Shown here: positions 17,439 to 26,788 of the stretch, one piece after another | How the letters are laid out: every line of letters begins with the position of its first letter | Numbering within the stretch: the stretch's first letter is position 1 | Source: Actinoplanes sichuanensis | Lineage (GTDB): Bacteria > Actinomycetota > Actinomycetes > Mycobacteriales > Micromonosporaceae | DNA length: 64,000 nt | Assembly: GCF_033097365.1 (NCBI RefSeq) | Contig: NZ_AP028461.1 | Span: 1,984,001 to 2,048,000 of the forward strand | Reading direction: 5' to 3' | Made by a program: the position numbers and the translations under genes | Notes under the pieces: generated by a model | What the model saw: the letters and a program-made list of their open reading frames with translations, nothing else | What the model was told of the DNA's origin: nothing | The model's database searches: none

Positions 17439-18332
17439 TCAAACCGGGTAGGTGACCCCGGTCAGCTGCTCGGCCACGGCCCACAGTCGGCGCCCGATCG
17501 CGGGGTCGGCGGCGTCGCGGCTGAGCCGGGCGTCGGTGACCGGGCCGCGGGTCTCGCCGAGTCCGGCCGGGCCGAGGAACGTGCCGCCGGTCAGGCCGGG
17601 CCGGGTGGCGGCGCGCAACTGGGGTAGCGCCCCCTGTTCGACGGGCTGGGTGACGAGCAGTCCGAGTCGGGCGATGAGCCTGCCGATCCGGCCGCGGTGC
17701 TGCCAGGCGCGTGGGGTCAGATTGGTGCGGGTCAGGCCGGGATGGGCCAGCACGGAGATGACGGGGGAGCCTGCGGCGCGCAGCCGGCGGTCCAGTTCGA
17801 CGCCGAAGACGGTGGTGGCGAGCTTGGAGCGGCCGTAGGCGGTCGACGCGCGGTACCGGTTCTCGAACATCAGGTCGCCGAAGTCCAGGTGGGCGTTGCG
17901 GTGGGTGATCGAGCTGAGGCTCACCACCCGGGCCGCCGGGGCCTTGGTCAGGTTGTCCAGGAGCAGGCCGGTGAGGGCGAAGTGGCCGAGCATGTTGGTG
18001 GCCAGGTGCAGTTCGTGTCCGTCGGCCGAGGTGTGGCGGGGGCCGAGCAGTACCGTTCCGGCGTTGTTGATCAGCAGGTCGATCGTGGGGTGGTCGGCGG
18101 TCAGGCGGTCGGCGAACGTGCGTACCGAATCGAGGTCGGCGAGATCCAGGGCGCGGACCTCGACCGGCGCGCTGATCCGCCCGGCCGCGTCGCGTCCGGC
18201 GGCCGTGTTGCGGACCGCGAGGATCACGTGGGCGCCGTGGTGGGCCAGTTCGGTGGCGGTGACCAGGCCGAGGCCCGAGTTGGCGCCGGTCACCACGGCG
18301 GTCCGGCCGGTCAGGTCGGGAATGCTGTCCAT
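17439..18332 (-). CDS. short-chain dehydrogenase/reductase
   Basis: ATG at 18332 has GGAG 7 bp upstream and is preferred over the ATG at 18350; 297 aa. Classical SDR motifs are seen: TGANSGLG (15-22) for cofactor binding, NNAGT, and the YGRSK active-site motif with Ser upstream. The family closest in pattern is the retinol-dehydrogenase/WW-oxidoreductase-like SDRs of actinobacteria. The substrate is unknown. It is divergent from an XRE regulator across a 185-bp region with an inverted repeat, a common pair in which the regulator controls the reductase. Confidence 0.9.
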   Translation of the reverse strand: MDSIPDLTGRTAVVTGANSGLGLVTATELAHHGAHVILAVRNTAAGRDAAGRISAPVEVRALDLADLDSVRTFADRLTADHPTIDLLINNAGTVLLGPRHTSADGHELHLATNMLGHFALTGLLLDNLTKAPAARVVSLSSITHRNAHLDFGDLMFENRYRASTAYGRSKLATTVFGVELDRRLRAAGSPVISVLAHPGLTRTNLTPRAWQHRGRIGRLIARLGLLVTQPVEQGALPQLRAATRPGLTGGTFLGPAGLGETRGPVTDARLSRDAADPAIGRRLWAVAEQLTGVTYPV

Positions 18333-18347
18333 GTCTGGCTCCTTCGT

Positions 18348-18375
18348 CATGTCTGCTTCGCCATGTCTGCTTCGC
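18348..18375. repeat. 14-bp tandem repeat, two copies
   Basis: The unit catgtctgcttcgc occurs twice head to tail just upstream of the SDR start. A related copy (catgtctggctcc) overlaps the SDR start codon at 18330. It may be slippage-generated or a double regulator-binding site. Confidence 0.6.
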
Positions 18376-18466
18376 CGGGTGGCGATGTGCCGAGGTCCTG
18401 CTTCTCCCCGTGGCGATGGGACGACGGTAGGAGCGGTGGGCGGCGTCTCGGTCGTACCCGGTTGCC

Positions 18467-18483
18467 TAGGTCCGCGGGACCTA
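18467..18483. promoter_or_regulatory. inverted repeat in the SDR/XRE divergent promoter
   Basis: TAGGTCC-GCG-GGACCTA is a 7-bp perfect inverted repeat with a 3-nt spacer lying 34 bp before the XRE start (18518). It is a good candidate operator for the XRE/MmyB-like regulator acting on both divergent genes. Confidence 0.55.
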
Positions 18484-18517
18484 CCTTCGGTGGCCGCCGG
18501 GGCGGCACACTGGCGAG

Positions 18518-19396
18518 ATGACCCATCCGTACGCCCGTGAGCTGGGTGATTTCCTGCGTGCTCGGCGCAGCCGGCTGCGGCCTGCCGACGTCGGCCTGGA
18601 GCCGGGCGGCCGCCGTAAGGTCACCGGGTTGCGGCGCGAGGAGCTGGCGTTGTTGGCCGGTCTGAGCACCGACTACTACCAGCGGATGGAACAGGGCCGG
18701 GAGGTACGGCCGTCCGACGACGTGCTGGACGCGATAGCCGCCGCGCTCGGACTCGACGACGACGAGCGCCGGCACCTGTTCACCCTGGCCCGGGCCGCCC
18801 GCAGGCCGGTGCCGGTGCGGGTGGACCGTGGTCCGGAGCGGGTGCCGGACGGTACGCGCCGGCTGCTGCGGGTGATGGACACCCCGGCCGTGGTGCTGGG
18901 CCGGCATTTGGATCTGTTGGACTGGAACCCGATGGCCGAGGCGCTGCTCGGTGATCCGGCCGGCCTGCCGGTGGACCGGCTGAACATGTTGCTGCTGATG
19001 TTCGACGACGACCGTACCGGCGGGCGGACCTGCTCGGACTGGGAGCGGCAGGCGTTGGACTACATCGGCATGATGCGGGCCGCCGTGGCCACTGATCCGG
19101 CGCATCCGCGGGCCACCGCGATCGTGGGGGAGTTGAGCATCCGCAGTGCCGAGTTCCGGCGGCTGTGGGCGCGCCATGATGTGCGGGTGCAGGTCAGTGG
19201 GCGTAAGACGTTCCGGGTGCCGGAGGTCGGCGACATCGTCCTGGACTGGGACAGCTATCCGCTGCCCGGCAGTCCCGGCCCGGTGATGCTGGTCTGGACG
19301 GCGCAGCCGGGTAGTTCCGGGGCGGACCGGCTGCGGTTGCTGGCGTCGTTGCACGCGACCCGGGTCGCACCCCCCAACCGGCTGGTTGATGAGTGA
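18518..19396 (+). CDS. XRE-family regulator with MmyB-like ligand-binding domain
   Basis: ATG at 18518; 292 aa. An N-terminal XRE helix-turn-helix (ELGDFLRARRSRL...GLRREELALLAGLSTDYYQRMEQGR) is followed by the MmyB-like PAS-fold domain (NPMAEALLGD, FDD, ATAIVGELSIRSAEFRRLWARHDVR, PLPGSPGPVMLVWTAQPG) that binds small lipids or other ligands in this family. Such regulators usually sit divergent to an SDR that they control, as here. Confidence 0.93.
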   Translation: MTHPYARELGDFLRARRSRLRPADVGLEPGGRRKVTGLRREELALLAGLSTDYYQRMEQGREVRPSDDVLDAIAAALGLDDDERRHLFTLARAARRPVPVRVDRGPERVPDGTRRLLRVMDTPAVVLGRHLDLLDWNPMAEALLGDPAGLPVDRLNMLLLMFDDDRTGGRTCSDWERQALDYIGMMRAAVATDPAHPRATAIVGELSIRSAEFRRLWARHDVRVQVSGRKTFRVPEVGDIVLDWDSYPLPGSPGPVMLVWTAQPGSSGADRLRLLASLHATRVAPPNRLVDE

Positions 19397-19558
19397 CCCG
19401 GGTCACAAATGCGGGGTGGTTTGTCCGGGTTTCCGGGCCGCCGCCCCGGGTGAATGACGATTGTCAATAAAGCCGCTTTCTGTGGGGCGGTGAATACACA
19501 GTGGACGCGCTAGCCTTCGGCGACTCATTCAGTGGAGACGAAAAGTACGGGGGAAAGC

Positions 19559-20302
19559 GTGAAAAGACTGAGGAAGTTGTTAGTCGGAATCGTCGCGTCG
19601 ATGGCGGTCGTGGCATCCGGAGCCCAGCCGGCGAGGGCCGAGTCCGGGCCGTTCATTCCGGCCTGTTTCGAGACCGGCGCGTCGACGTGGGCGCCGTTCC
19701 GTTCGGAGGTCGACCTGGCTCTCGGGCGCGGCGAGATCACCAGGTTCCAGGCCGACCGCTACCGGTGCGACCCGCGGATCGCGCAGGCCGACCTGGTCAA
19801 GAAGATCGAGGCGGAGCTCGCCGCCAACCCGCCCGCGCTGGTCACCCTGCCCGAGTCGGCGAACTGGTACGAGGTCGACGACGACGACCCGGACCCCGCG
19901 GAGGCGAAGGCGGCGTCGGTGTCGGCGGCGGCGAAGCCGAAGAAGCGGTGCGTCTCCGGATATCAGCTGACCCACAAGCTGGGCGGTGGAACGCTGACCG
20001 CCATTCAAACGCTGAACTGGTGCTACAACGGCAAGAAGGTGTCCGACTGGTCGGGCGAGTGCCGGGGAACCGTCAGTAAATGGGGTAAGGCGCTGCTGTG
20101 GTCGTTCGACGGTTGCAGCCAGAACGATTTCATTCCCTACAAGCTCGGTAAATACAACCCCGGCGGTATTCACCACAAGACGAACATCCGTTTCACCAAC
20201 AAGCAGTGGCAGGTTCCGGACGTGTCCACGCTGACCGAGCAGTGGGGCCACTACAACGGCACCATCGACCAGATGGTCGACGGGAAGCTGCTGCACAAGT
20301 GA
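19559..20302 (+). CDS. secreted protein of unknown function
   Basis: GTG at 19559 with GGGGGAAA upstream; 247 aa. The signal peptide is KRLRKLLVGIVASMAVVASGAQPARA. The mature part contains a short Asp/Glu/Ala-rich segment (about 107-130) and a C-terminal domain with four cysteines (CVSGYQL, LNWCYNG, GECRGTV, DGCSQND) and many aromatic residues ending WGHYNGTIDQMVDGKLLHK, as in small extracellular actinobacterial domains. No family recognised. Followed by a strong double hairpin terminator. Confidence 0.78.
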   Translation: MKRLRKLLVGIVASMAVVASGAQPARAESGPFIPACFETGASTWAPFRSEVDLALGRGEITRFQADRYRCDPRIAQADLVKKIEAELAANPPALVTLPESANWYEVDDDDPDPAEAKAASVSAAAKPKKRCVSGYQLTHKLGGGTLTAIQTLNWCYNGKKVSDWSGECRGTVSKWGKALLWSFDGCSQNDFIPYKLGKYNPGGIHHKTNIRFTNKQWQVPDVSTLTEQWGHYNGTIDQMVDGKLLHK

Positions 20303-20314
20303 CCCCCGCCCGCT

Positions 20315-20377
20315 GAACCGTCCTGCCCCGACGGTTCGGCACCAACCCGCGGCCCGCCACTTCGGTGGCGGGCCGCG
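20315..20377 (+). terminator. tandem hairpins, the second with a UUCG tetraloop
   Basis: The first hairpin gaaccgtc/gacggttc (20315-20337) is followed by a perfect 13-bp stem, cgcggcccgccac/gtggcgggccgcg (20348-20377), closed by a TTCG tetraloop, a very stable terminator. It lies 46 bp after the secreted-protein stop and about 130 bp from the 3' end of the convergent pectate lyase. Confidence 0.85.
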
Positions 20378-20507
20378 CGGTCGTTCGCGGCGTGCGGACC
20401 GGCCCGCCCTCGTGGGATCGACGTGGCGGCAGGGGCCTCGGCTCCGCATGGTCCCGCCCGGGTCGGCGGACGGGCCGACCCGGGAGGGGTGGAGAGGTGG
20501 TGCTGGA

Positions 20508-22070
20508 TCAGGAGGCGTAGGTCTCGAACTCGGCGATCTTCGGAGTGCCGGACGAGCTGGTGATCTTGAAGGTGATCTTCGTGGTCGAGGTGGCCGTGAA
20601 GGTCTTCACGCCGCCGCCGGTGCCCGACGCCAGGACCGCGCCGGTGGCGCCGTTGAGGATCTGGAAGTTGCCGATCGACGAGCCGGACGCCTCCCGAATG
20701 TTGATCTTCGAGACGGTGACCGCCGAACCCCACTTGATCGAGATGTCGCCGGTGGCGCCGCTCGGCGACCAGATGGTGGTCAGGCTGCCGTCGCGGACGT
20801 TGCCGTAGCTGGTGCCACTGGCCTTGCTGGAACCGTCCGCACCGGCCCCCGAGGCGAGGCTCAGGTTGGTACCGGTCGGCGTGCTGGGCGACGTCGACGG
20901 CGACACCGAGGTCGACGGGGACGCGCTGGCCGAAGCCGACGGCGACGTGGTCGGGCCGGTGGTGACCGAGCAGCTGCCGGTCGACACGGCCAGGCCCTTG
21001 CCCGCTCCGGCGGTCGCGGCGACCACCGACGGCACGCACGACGCGGCGTCCAGGGTGTACGAGTACGGGATGCTCACCGTCGTGGTCGACGCCATCGCGG
21101 GCCCGGCCGGGTTGTTCTCCGAACCGGCCGCCGACCAGGTCACGTTGTCCAGGATGTTGCCGGAGGTCTGCCAGTAGCCGGCCTCGGAGGTGTAGAAGGT
21201 GCCGAGAACGTCCTTGGAGTTCTGGAAGTAGTTGTTGTCCACCTTGGCCTTGGCGCCGGCCCGCGAGTTGATGCCGGATTCGTTCAGGCTGTAGTAGTGG
21301 TTGTTGTAGATGTGCGCGACCCCGCCCCGCAGCAACGGCGTACGAGAGTCGATGTTCTCGTATTTGTTGTGGTGGAACGTGATGTTGCTGTTGCCGGTGT
21401 CGGTCTCGCTGGAGCCGATCAGGCCACCCCGGCCGGAGTTGCGCAGGATCGCGTAGGACAGCGTCACGTACTCGACGTCGTCCTTCATGTCGAACAGCCC
21501 GTCGAAGCCCTCCGACTCGCCGCCGGACGCCTCGAGGGTGACGTGGTCGACCCAGATGTTGCGGACCGTGCTCTCCATGCCGATCGCGTCACCGCCGTTG
21601 GAGGTCGGCGACCCGGACTTCTTGACGTTCTTCACCGTCACGTTCTGGACGATGATGTTGCTGGAGTCCCGGATGTGGATGCCCAGCTGGTCGAACGTGG
21701 CGCCGGCGCCGACACCGATGATGGTGACGTTGCTGATCTCCTTCAGCTCGATCTTGTCGGCGGCGGTGTTGCAGCTGTCGCCGGACACCTTGGTGGTGTT
21801 GCCGTGGTTGATCGTGCCCTCGACCTGGATGATGATCGGCGTGTTGGCGGCCGCCCGGGTGCACAGCGCGTTGTGGATCTGGGTGCCGGTGGTCGCCTTG
21901 ACGGTGACACCACCCGCGCCGCCGGTGGTCCCACCGTTCTGGGTGGCGAAACCGGTGACACCACCGGTGGCGGCCGAGGCCTCGTGCTGCGGCAGGCCCA
22001 GGGCGATCGCCCCGGCCAGCCCGGCCACACCGGCCACCGCGGAGAGTCGCAGAGCGACTGATCGTCTCAT
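20508..22070 (-). CDS. secreted pectate lyase (PL1-like) with C-terminal discoidin/CBM-like domain
   Basis: ATG at 22070 (AGGTGA upstream) is followed directly by a signal peptide (RRSVALRLSAVAGVAGLAGAIAL); 520 aa. Residues about 35-345 form a parallel beta-helix pectate lyase with the family signatures GIHIRDSSNIIVQNV, DAIGMES, WVDHVTLEA, DGLFDMK, FHHNKYENIDSRTPLLRGG and HIYNNHYY. A Ser/Thr/Pro linker (about 375-400) leads to a ~120-residue jelly-roll domain of discoidin/CBM type. It cleaves polygalacturonan in plant cell walls. A perfect LacI-type palindrome 93 bp upstream predicts sugar-controlled repression. Confidence 0.93.
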   Translation of the reverse strand: MRRSVALRLSAVAGVAGLAGAIALGLPQHEASAATGGVTGFATQNGGTTGGAGGVTVKATTGTQIHNALCTRAAANTPIIIQVEGTINHGNTTKVSGDSCNTAADKIELKEISNVTIIGVGAGATFDQLGIHIRDSSNIIVQNVTVKNVKKSGSPTSNGGDAIGMESTVRNIWVDHVTLEASGGESEGFDGLFDMKDDVEYVTLSYAILRNSGRGGLIGSSETDTGNSNITFHHNKYENIDSRTPLLRGGVAHIYNNHYYSLNESGINSRAGAKAKVDNNYFQNSKDVLGTFYTSEAGYWQTSGNILDNVTWSAAGSENNPAGPAMASTTTVSIPYSYTLDAASCVPSVVAATAGAGKGLAVSTGSCSVTTGPTTSPSASASASPSTSVSPSTSPSTPTGTNLSLASGAGADGSSKASGTSYGNVRDGSLTTIWSPSGATGDISIKWGSAVTVSKINIREASGSSIGNFQILNGATGAVLASGTGGGVKTFTATSTTKITFKITSSSGTPKIAEFETYAS

Positions 22071-22162
22071 CTTCGATTCACCTGTTTTCTCAGCGCGCAG
22101 TCGGGACGCGCGCATGGGGGATGGCGCGGTGGCCGGTAAAGGGGATGACCACCGCTAGGTGC

Positions 22163-22178
22163 AGGAAAGCGCTTTCCT
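22163..22178. promoter_or_regulatory. LacI-family-type operator upstream of pectate lyase
   Basis: AGGAAAGCGCTTTCCT is a 16-bp perfect palindrome with a central CG, the hallmark of LacI/GalR-family operators. It lies 93 bp before the pectate lyase start and 71 bp before the start of the divergent gene at 22249, so it could control either. No lacI-type gene is in the window. Confidence 0.7.
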
Positions 22179-22248
22179 CCTGCCTGATTACGCAGAATAG
22201 AGCGACTGCGGTGAATGAGGCAAGCGCCGGGCGCCTAAGGTGCCGGGC

Positions 22249-23004
22249 ATGCTCCGCAGAATCCTCACCGCGCTCACGGTCGCCGCGCTGGGCGCCGCGA
22301 CCGGCGCCTGGCTCGCCTGGCGCTCGCCGGCCGACCTGCCCACCGACGAGCAGGCCCGGGCACTGGTCACGGCCGCGACGTCCGAGGTGCCGGCGGCGTT
22401 CGTGGAGCGCTTCGACGAGATCTTCGGTCACCCCTACCCCGAAGATCAGCTGCTGGGTGGCGACGAGTATCAGGCCGGGTTCGCGGTGGTCACGATCAAC
22501 ACCCCACCCGAGGGGTACGCCGCACTGGTCACCCGGTCGAGAAGAGGTCTCGAGTCGCTCGGCTGGCGAACGGCGGACGATCCGGCAGGTGACGGTGGTT
22601 TCGTGGCCCGGCGCGACGGTCTGAAGGTGACCACCTACGGCGCCCACGCCTGCACCCCGGACGATGTGGAATCCTGCGGCTCGCCACGGTCGTCCGGCCC
22701 GTACCCCGCGATCGCCTTCGCATTCGAACGCACCCGCCCACCGCTGGCCGTCGCGCTGACGGTGACCGGATGGCTGCTCGGTCTGGGCGCCGGATGGCTG
22801 CTGGCGATGCTCGCCCCGGACCGCCGCCTGTGGTGGCACGGCCTGACCCTGACCGCCCCCGCGACCATGATGGTGACCGCTTTCGCCCTGGTCCCCGGCG
22901 ACGACCCGGTCTGGGAGGGCTACATGTACCTGCTGCTGCGCCCGCTCGCCGCAGCCGGCGCGGTGCTGCTGACGGTGGCCCTGGTGAAGGGCCGCCGCGC
23001 ATGA
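22249..23004 (+). CDS. membrane protein of unknown function (first of a tandem paralog pair)
   Basis: ATG at 22249; 251 aa. An N-terminal membrane anchor (ILTALTVAALGAATGAWLAW) precedes an extracytoplasmic domain (DLPTDEQARALVTAA, VTINTPPEGY, RGLESLGWRT), followed by three or four C-terminal transmembrane helices. It is paralogous to the next gene: both share an L-P-(T/S)-(D/E)-(E/Q)-QAR-A segment, a VTIN strand and a G(F/L)xxxGWxT motif. Its stop overlaps the next start (ATGA). No family recognised. Confidence 0.78.
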   Translation: MLRRILTALTVAALGAATGAWLAWRSPADLPTDEQARALVTAATSEVPAAFVERFDEIFGHPYPEDQLLGGDEYQAGFAVVTINTPPEGYAALVTRSRRGLESLGWRTADDPAGDGGFVARRDGLKVTTYGAHACTPDDVESCGSPRSSGPYPAIAFAFERTRPPLAVALTVTGWLLGLGAGWLLAMLAPDRRLWWHGLTLTAPATMMVTAFALVPGDDPVWEGYMYLLLRPLAAAGAVLLTVALVKGRRA

Positions 23005-23567
23005 TCCGGGCGATCCTCGTCGCGCTGACGGTGGCCGCGCTGACCGTCTCGGCCGCCCGGTCGGGTTGGCTGTGGCTCGTCGACCTGCCCAGCGAGCAAC
23101 AGGCCCGGGCCATCCTCGCCGCGGCCGTTCCTGATCAGCAGGCGCCGATCGTCGACCGGTTCGACCCGACGTTCGGCGCGGGCCACGTGACCGTCACGAT
23201 CAACTATCCGGACGACGCGATGGAGTCCGACCTGGGCGACCGCGCCGAGCAGGGTTTCCGGCGGATGGGCTGGACCACGTCGGACGACGCCGACGGTGAC
23301 CTCGTGGCGGCCGGTGCCGGCTTGTCGGTGCGCGTCTACCGCGCCGCCCTGTGCGGGCCGCGGGACCCGGGCGAGTGCGGAGCCGAGATCGTCAGCAGCA
23401 CTCCGGAAGCGGCGCTGGCCTTCCGTTTCGAGGTGCATGTCCGGTGGGCGCCGCTGACGGTCGCGGGCCTGCTCGCCGGTCTGGCCGCGGGCTGGACGCT
23501 GCGCAAACGCGGCGATGCCCCAGCCGCAGGGGGATCGGCTGGGGCATCGCGGTCCTCGGGCGACTGA
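23001..23567 (+). CDS. membrane protein of unknown function (second paralog)
   Basis: ATG at 23001 overlaps the previous stop; 188 aa. The layout matches the first paralog but is shorter: N-terminal helix, DLPSEQQARAILAAA, VTVTINYPDD, GFRRMGWTTSDD, then a single C-terminal helix (LTVAGLLAGLAAGWTL) followed by a short polar tail. The tail codons coincide with a perfect 15-bp hairpin (23512-23550), so the terminator lies inside the reading frame. Confidence 0.76.
   Translation: MIRAILVALTVAALTVSAARSGWLWLVDLPSEQQARAILAAAVPDQQAPIVDRFDPTFGAGHVTVTINYPDDAMESDLGDRAEQGFRRMGWTTSDDADGDLVAAGAGLSVRVYRAALCGPRDPGECGAEIVSSTPEAALAFRFEVHVRWAPLTVAGLLAGLAAGWTLRKRGDAPAAGGSAGASRSSGD
23512..23550 (+). terminator. 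15-bp perfect hairpin inside the 3' end of the preceding gene
   Basis: gcgatgccccagccg and cggctggggcatcgc pair perfectly around a 9-nt loop. The stop codon is at 23565-23567, downstream of the hairpin, so the last ~18 codons are read through it. It probably ends the transcript of the paralog pair before pntA. Confidence 0.75.
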
Positions 23568-23777
23568 CCGGAAATCGCACGCTCACCATTACCTTCGGCC
23601 CGTTCCCAGGCGGCGCGATCACCGATACGGTGCGCGATGGTGACCGTGCGGTTGCCGTGAGACGGTGGTGAGACGCCCCTGGATATTGGCGTACTGGTGA
23701 GTAACAATCACCCGGCGTATTGAACCGGCGGCCCTGGCTTGCCGTTTCCATGGTCAACATCTACCGAGGAGTCGACG

Positions 23778-25292
23778 GTGATCATCGGTGTACTGAGGGA
23801 CCCGGATCCGGGTGAGCGTCGTGTGGCGGCCACTCCCGCCACCGTGGAGCAGTTGGCCAAACTGGGATATCAGGTAGTGGTGGAGCCCGGCGCCGGCGCC
23901 GAGGCCTCGTTCTCCGACGAGTCTTACGCCGAGGCCGGCGCGGCGATCGGCGACCCGCTGACCGCAGACGTCGTGTTCACCATCAACCCACCACTGCAGC
24001 GGCTCGACAAGCTGGCCGAGGGGACCACCCTGATCGGCATGCTCAACCCGCGCCTCGCACCCGACCTCGTCGAGGACCTCGCGCGGCGGCCGATCACGGC
24101 ACTGTCGATGGACGCGGTGCCGCGCATCTCCCGGGCCCAGTCACTGGACGTGCTGTCCTCGATGGCCAACATCGCCGGCTACCGCGCGGTCGTCGAGGCG
24201 GCCCACGCCTTCGGCCGGTTCTTCACCGGACAGGTCACCGCCGCCGGCAAGGTACCCCCGGCCAAGGTGCTGGTCGCCGGCGCCGGTGTCGCCGGGCTCG
24301 CCGCCATCGGCGCGGCCGGCAGCCTCGGTGCCATCGTCCGGGCCACCGACCCCCGCCCCGAGGTCGCCGACCAGGTCCGCTCGCTGGGCGGCGAATACCT
24401 GTCGATCGAGGCCGCCGACGTCGAGGTCTCCGCCACCGGCTACGCCAAGGAGATGTCCGACGACTACAACGACCGGGCCGCGCGGCTCTACGCCGACCAG
24501 GCCCGCGAGGTCGACATCGTCATCACCACCGCACTGATCCCCGGCCGCCCCGCCCCGACACTGATCACCGCCGACATGGTCGCCACCATGAAGGCCGGCA
24601 GCGTGATCGTCGACATGGCCGCGGCCAACGGCGGCAACGTCGAGGGCACCGTGCCCGGCGAGGTGGTGGTCACCGCCAACGGCGTCACCATCATCGGCTA
24701 CACCGACCTGCCCGGCCGGCTGCCCGCCCAGGCCAGCCAGCTCTACGGCACCAACCTGGTCAACCTGATGAAGCTGCTCACCCCGGGCAAGGACGGGCAG
24801 CTGGTCCTCGACTTCGACGACGTGGTGCAGCGGTCGATGACCGTGGTCCGCGACGGCGAGCTGACCTGGCCGCCGCCCGCGGTGTCGGTCTCGGCCGCAC
24901 CCGCACCGGTGGCCGAGAAGCCGGTGGAGGTCGCCGCGAAGCCCGCCCGGAAGATCAACCCGCTGCTCACCGCCGGTGTCGGCGCGGCCGCGTTGTTCCT
25001 GCTGATCGCCGCCGCCCCGGCCGCGCTGCGCGGGCACCTGACGGTCTTCGCCCTGGCCATCGTGATCGGCTACTACGTGATCGGGCACGTGCACCACGCC
25101 CTGCACACCCCGCTGATGTCGGTCACCAACGCGATCTCCGGGATCATCGTCGTCGGCGCGCTGCTCCAGCTCGGCCACGGCGGACCGGTCGTCACCGGGC
25201 TCAGCTTCGTGGCGATCCTGCTGGCCGGCATCAACGTCTTCGGTGGCTTCGCGGTGACCCGCCGCATGCTCGCCATGTTCTCGAGGAGCTGA
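23778..25292 (+). CDS. pntA: proton-translocating NAD(P) transhydrogenase subunit alpha
   Basis: GTG at 23778 with GAGGAG 7 bp upstream; 504 aa, matching the single-chain E. coli-type PntA (about 510). The N-terminal NAD-binding domain I shows [39 protein letters not shown] and [18 protein letters not shown]. The C-terminal ~110 residues carry the domain-II membrane helices ([17 protein letters not shown]...). With PntB it couples hydride transfer between NADH and NADP+ to proton movement and supplies NADPH. pntB follows 2 bp downstream. Confidence 0.96.
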   Translation: MIIGVLRDPDPGERRVAATPATVEQLAKLGYQVVVEPGAGAEASFSDESYAEAGAAIGDPLTADVVFTINPPLQRLDKLAEGTTLIGMLNPRLAPDLVEDLARRPITALSMDAVPRISRAQSLDVLSSMANIAGYRAVVEAAHAFGRFFTGQVTAAGKVPPAKVLVAGAGVAGLAAIGAAGSLGAIVRATDPRPEVADQVRSLGGEYLSIEAADVEVSATGYAKEMSDDYNDRAARLYADQAREVDIVITTALIPGRPAPTLITADMVATMKAGSVIVDMAAANGGNVEGTVPGEVVVTANGVTIIGYTDLPGRLPAQASQLYGTNLVNLMKLLTPGKDGQLVLDFDDVVQRSMTVVRDGELTWPPPAVSVSAAPAPVAEKPVEVAAKPARKINPLLTAGVGAAALFLLIAAAPAALRGHLTVFALAIVIGYYVIGHVHHALHTPLMSVTNAISGIIVVGALLQLGHGGPVVTGLSFVAILLAGINVFGGFAVTRRMLAMFSRS

Positions 25293-25294
25293 CC

Positions 25295-26728
25295 ATGACC
25301 ATCGCCACCGCGGCGAGCGCCGCGTACATCGTCGCGGCCCTGCTCTTCATCCTGGCCCTGGCCGGGCTGTCCAAGCACGAGACCGCGAAGTCGGGCAACA
25401 CCTTCGGGGTGGCCGGCATGGCGCTGGCCCTGATCGCGACGATCGGGCTGGCCGTCGACGGCGAGATCGGCGCGCTGAATCTCGCCCTGCTCGTGGTCGC
25501 CCTCGTCATCGGCGCCGCGATCGGGCTGCAGCGGGCCGCGAAGGTCGAGATGACCGGCATGCCGGAACTGATCGCCCTGCTGCACAGCTTCGTCGGCCTG
25601 GCCGCGGTGCTGGTCGGCTGGAACGGCTACCTGCACGCCGCGGACCCGGACGGCGCCGCGGCCCGCACCCTGGACGCCGACGGCATGCTGGGCATCCACC
25701 ACGCCGAGGTGTTCATCGGCGTCTTCATCGGAGCGGTCACGTTCACCGGCTCGATCGTGGCGTACCTCAAACTCTCCGCGAAGATCAAGTCGAGCCCGCT
25801 GATGCTGCCCGGCAAGAACCTGCTCAACCTCGGCGCGCTGGCCGTCTTCGCCGTACTCACCACCTGGTTCGTGATCGACCCGCAGCTGTGGCTGCTGATC
25901 GTGGTCACGCTGCTGGCCCTGGCGCTCGGCTGGCACCTGGTCGCCTCGATCGGCGGCGGCGACATGCCGGTCGTGGTGTCGATGCTCAACAGCTACTCCG
26001 GCTGGGCCGCCGCGGCCGCCGGGTTCCTGCTGGAGAACGACCTGCTCATCGTCACCGGGGCACTGGTCGGCTCATCCGGTGCCTACCTGTCGTACATCAT
26101 GTGCAAGGCGATGAACCGGTCGTTCATCTCGGTGATCGCCGGCGGCTTCGGCATCGAGGCCGGCCCCGCCCAGGACAAGGAGTACGGCGAACACCGCGAG
26201 ATCAACGCCGAGGGCGTCGCCGAACTGCTGGCCGGCGCCGACACGGTGATCATCACCCCCGGGTACGGCATGGCCGTGGCCCAGGCGCAGTACGGCGTGG
26301 CCGAACTGACCCGCACCCTGCGCGACCGCGGCGTCGACGTCCGCTTCGGCATCCACCCGGTCGCCGGCCGGCTGCCCGGACACATGAACGTGCTGCTGGC
26401 CGAGGCGCGCGTGCCGTACGACATCGTGCTGGAGATGGACGAGATCAACGACGACTTCACCGGCACCTCGGTGGTCCTGGTGATCGGCGCCAACGACACC
26501 GTCAACCCGGCCGCCACCGAGGACCCGACCAGCCCGATCGCCGGGATGCCGGTGCTCAAGGTCTGGGAGGCCGACCAGGTGATCGTCTTCAAGCGTTCGA
26601 TGGCCTCGGGTTACGCCGGAGTCCAGAACCCGCTGTTCTTCCGCGAGAACAGCGCCATGCTCTTCGGCGACGCCAAGGACCGCGTCGAGGACATCCTCAA
26701 CGCCGTCCGCCATCTGACCACGGTCTGA
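25295..26728 (+). CDS. pntB: proton-translocating NAD(P) transhydrogenase subunit beta
   Basis: ATG at 25295 directly after pntA; 477 aa. Several transmembrane helices (about 1-265) form domain II; the C-terminal NADP-binding domain III has the family motifs [48 protein letters not shown] and [16 protein letters not shown]. It forms the membrane complex with PntA. A hairpin terminator follows 15 bp after the stop. Confidence 0.97.
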   Translation: MTIATAASAAYIVAALLFILALAGLSKHETAKSGNTFGVAGMALALIATIGLAVDGEIGALNLALLVVALVIGAAIGLQRAAKVEMTGMPELIALLHSFVGLAAVLVGWNGYLHAADPDGAAARTLDADGMLGIHHAEVFIGVFIGAVTFTGSIVAYLKLSAKIKSSPLMLPGKNLLNLGALAVFAVLTTWFVIDPQLWLLIVVTLLALALGWHLVASIGGGDMPVVVSMLNSYSGWAAAAAGFLLENDLLIVTGALVGSSGAYLSYIMCKAMNRSFISVIAGGFGIEAGPAQDKEYGEHREINAEGVAELLAGADTVIITPGYGMAVAQAQYGVAELTRTLRDRGVDVRFGIHPVAGRLPGHMNVLLAEARVPYDIVLEMDEINDDFTGTSVVLVIGANDTVNPAATEDPTSPIAGMPVLKVWEADQVIVFKRSMASGYAGVQNPLFFRENSAMLFGDAKDRVEDILNAVRHLTTV

Positions 26729-26742
26729 TCCCGGTGTCCTGT

Positions 26743-26772
26743 GCCGATGGGGGCCGGACGGCCTCCATCGGC
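26743..26772 (+). terminator. terminator hairpin after pntB
   Basis: The arms 26743-26755 and 26760-26772 pair over 13 bp (one G-U in RNA) with a GGAC loop. It lies between the convergent pntB and NACHT-WD40 genes and probably works for both. Confidence 0.75.
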
Positions 26773-26788
26773 ATCGCGGCTGGCCCGG

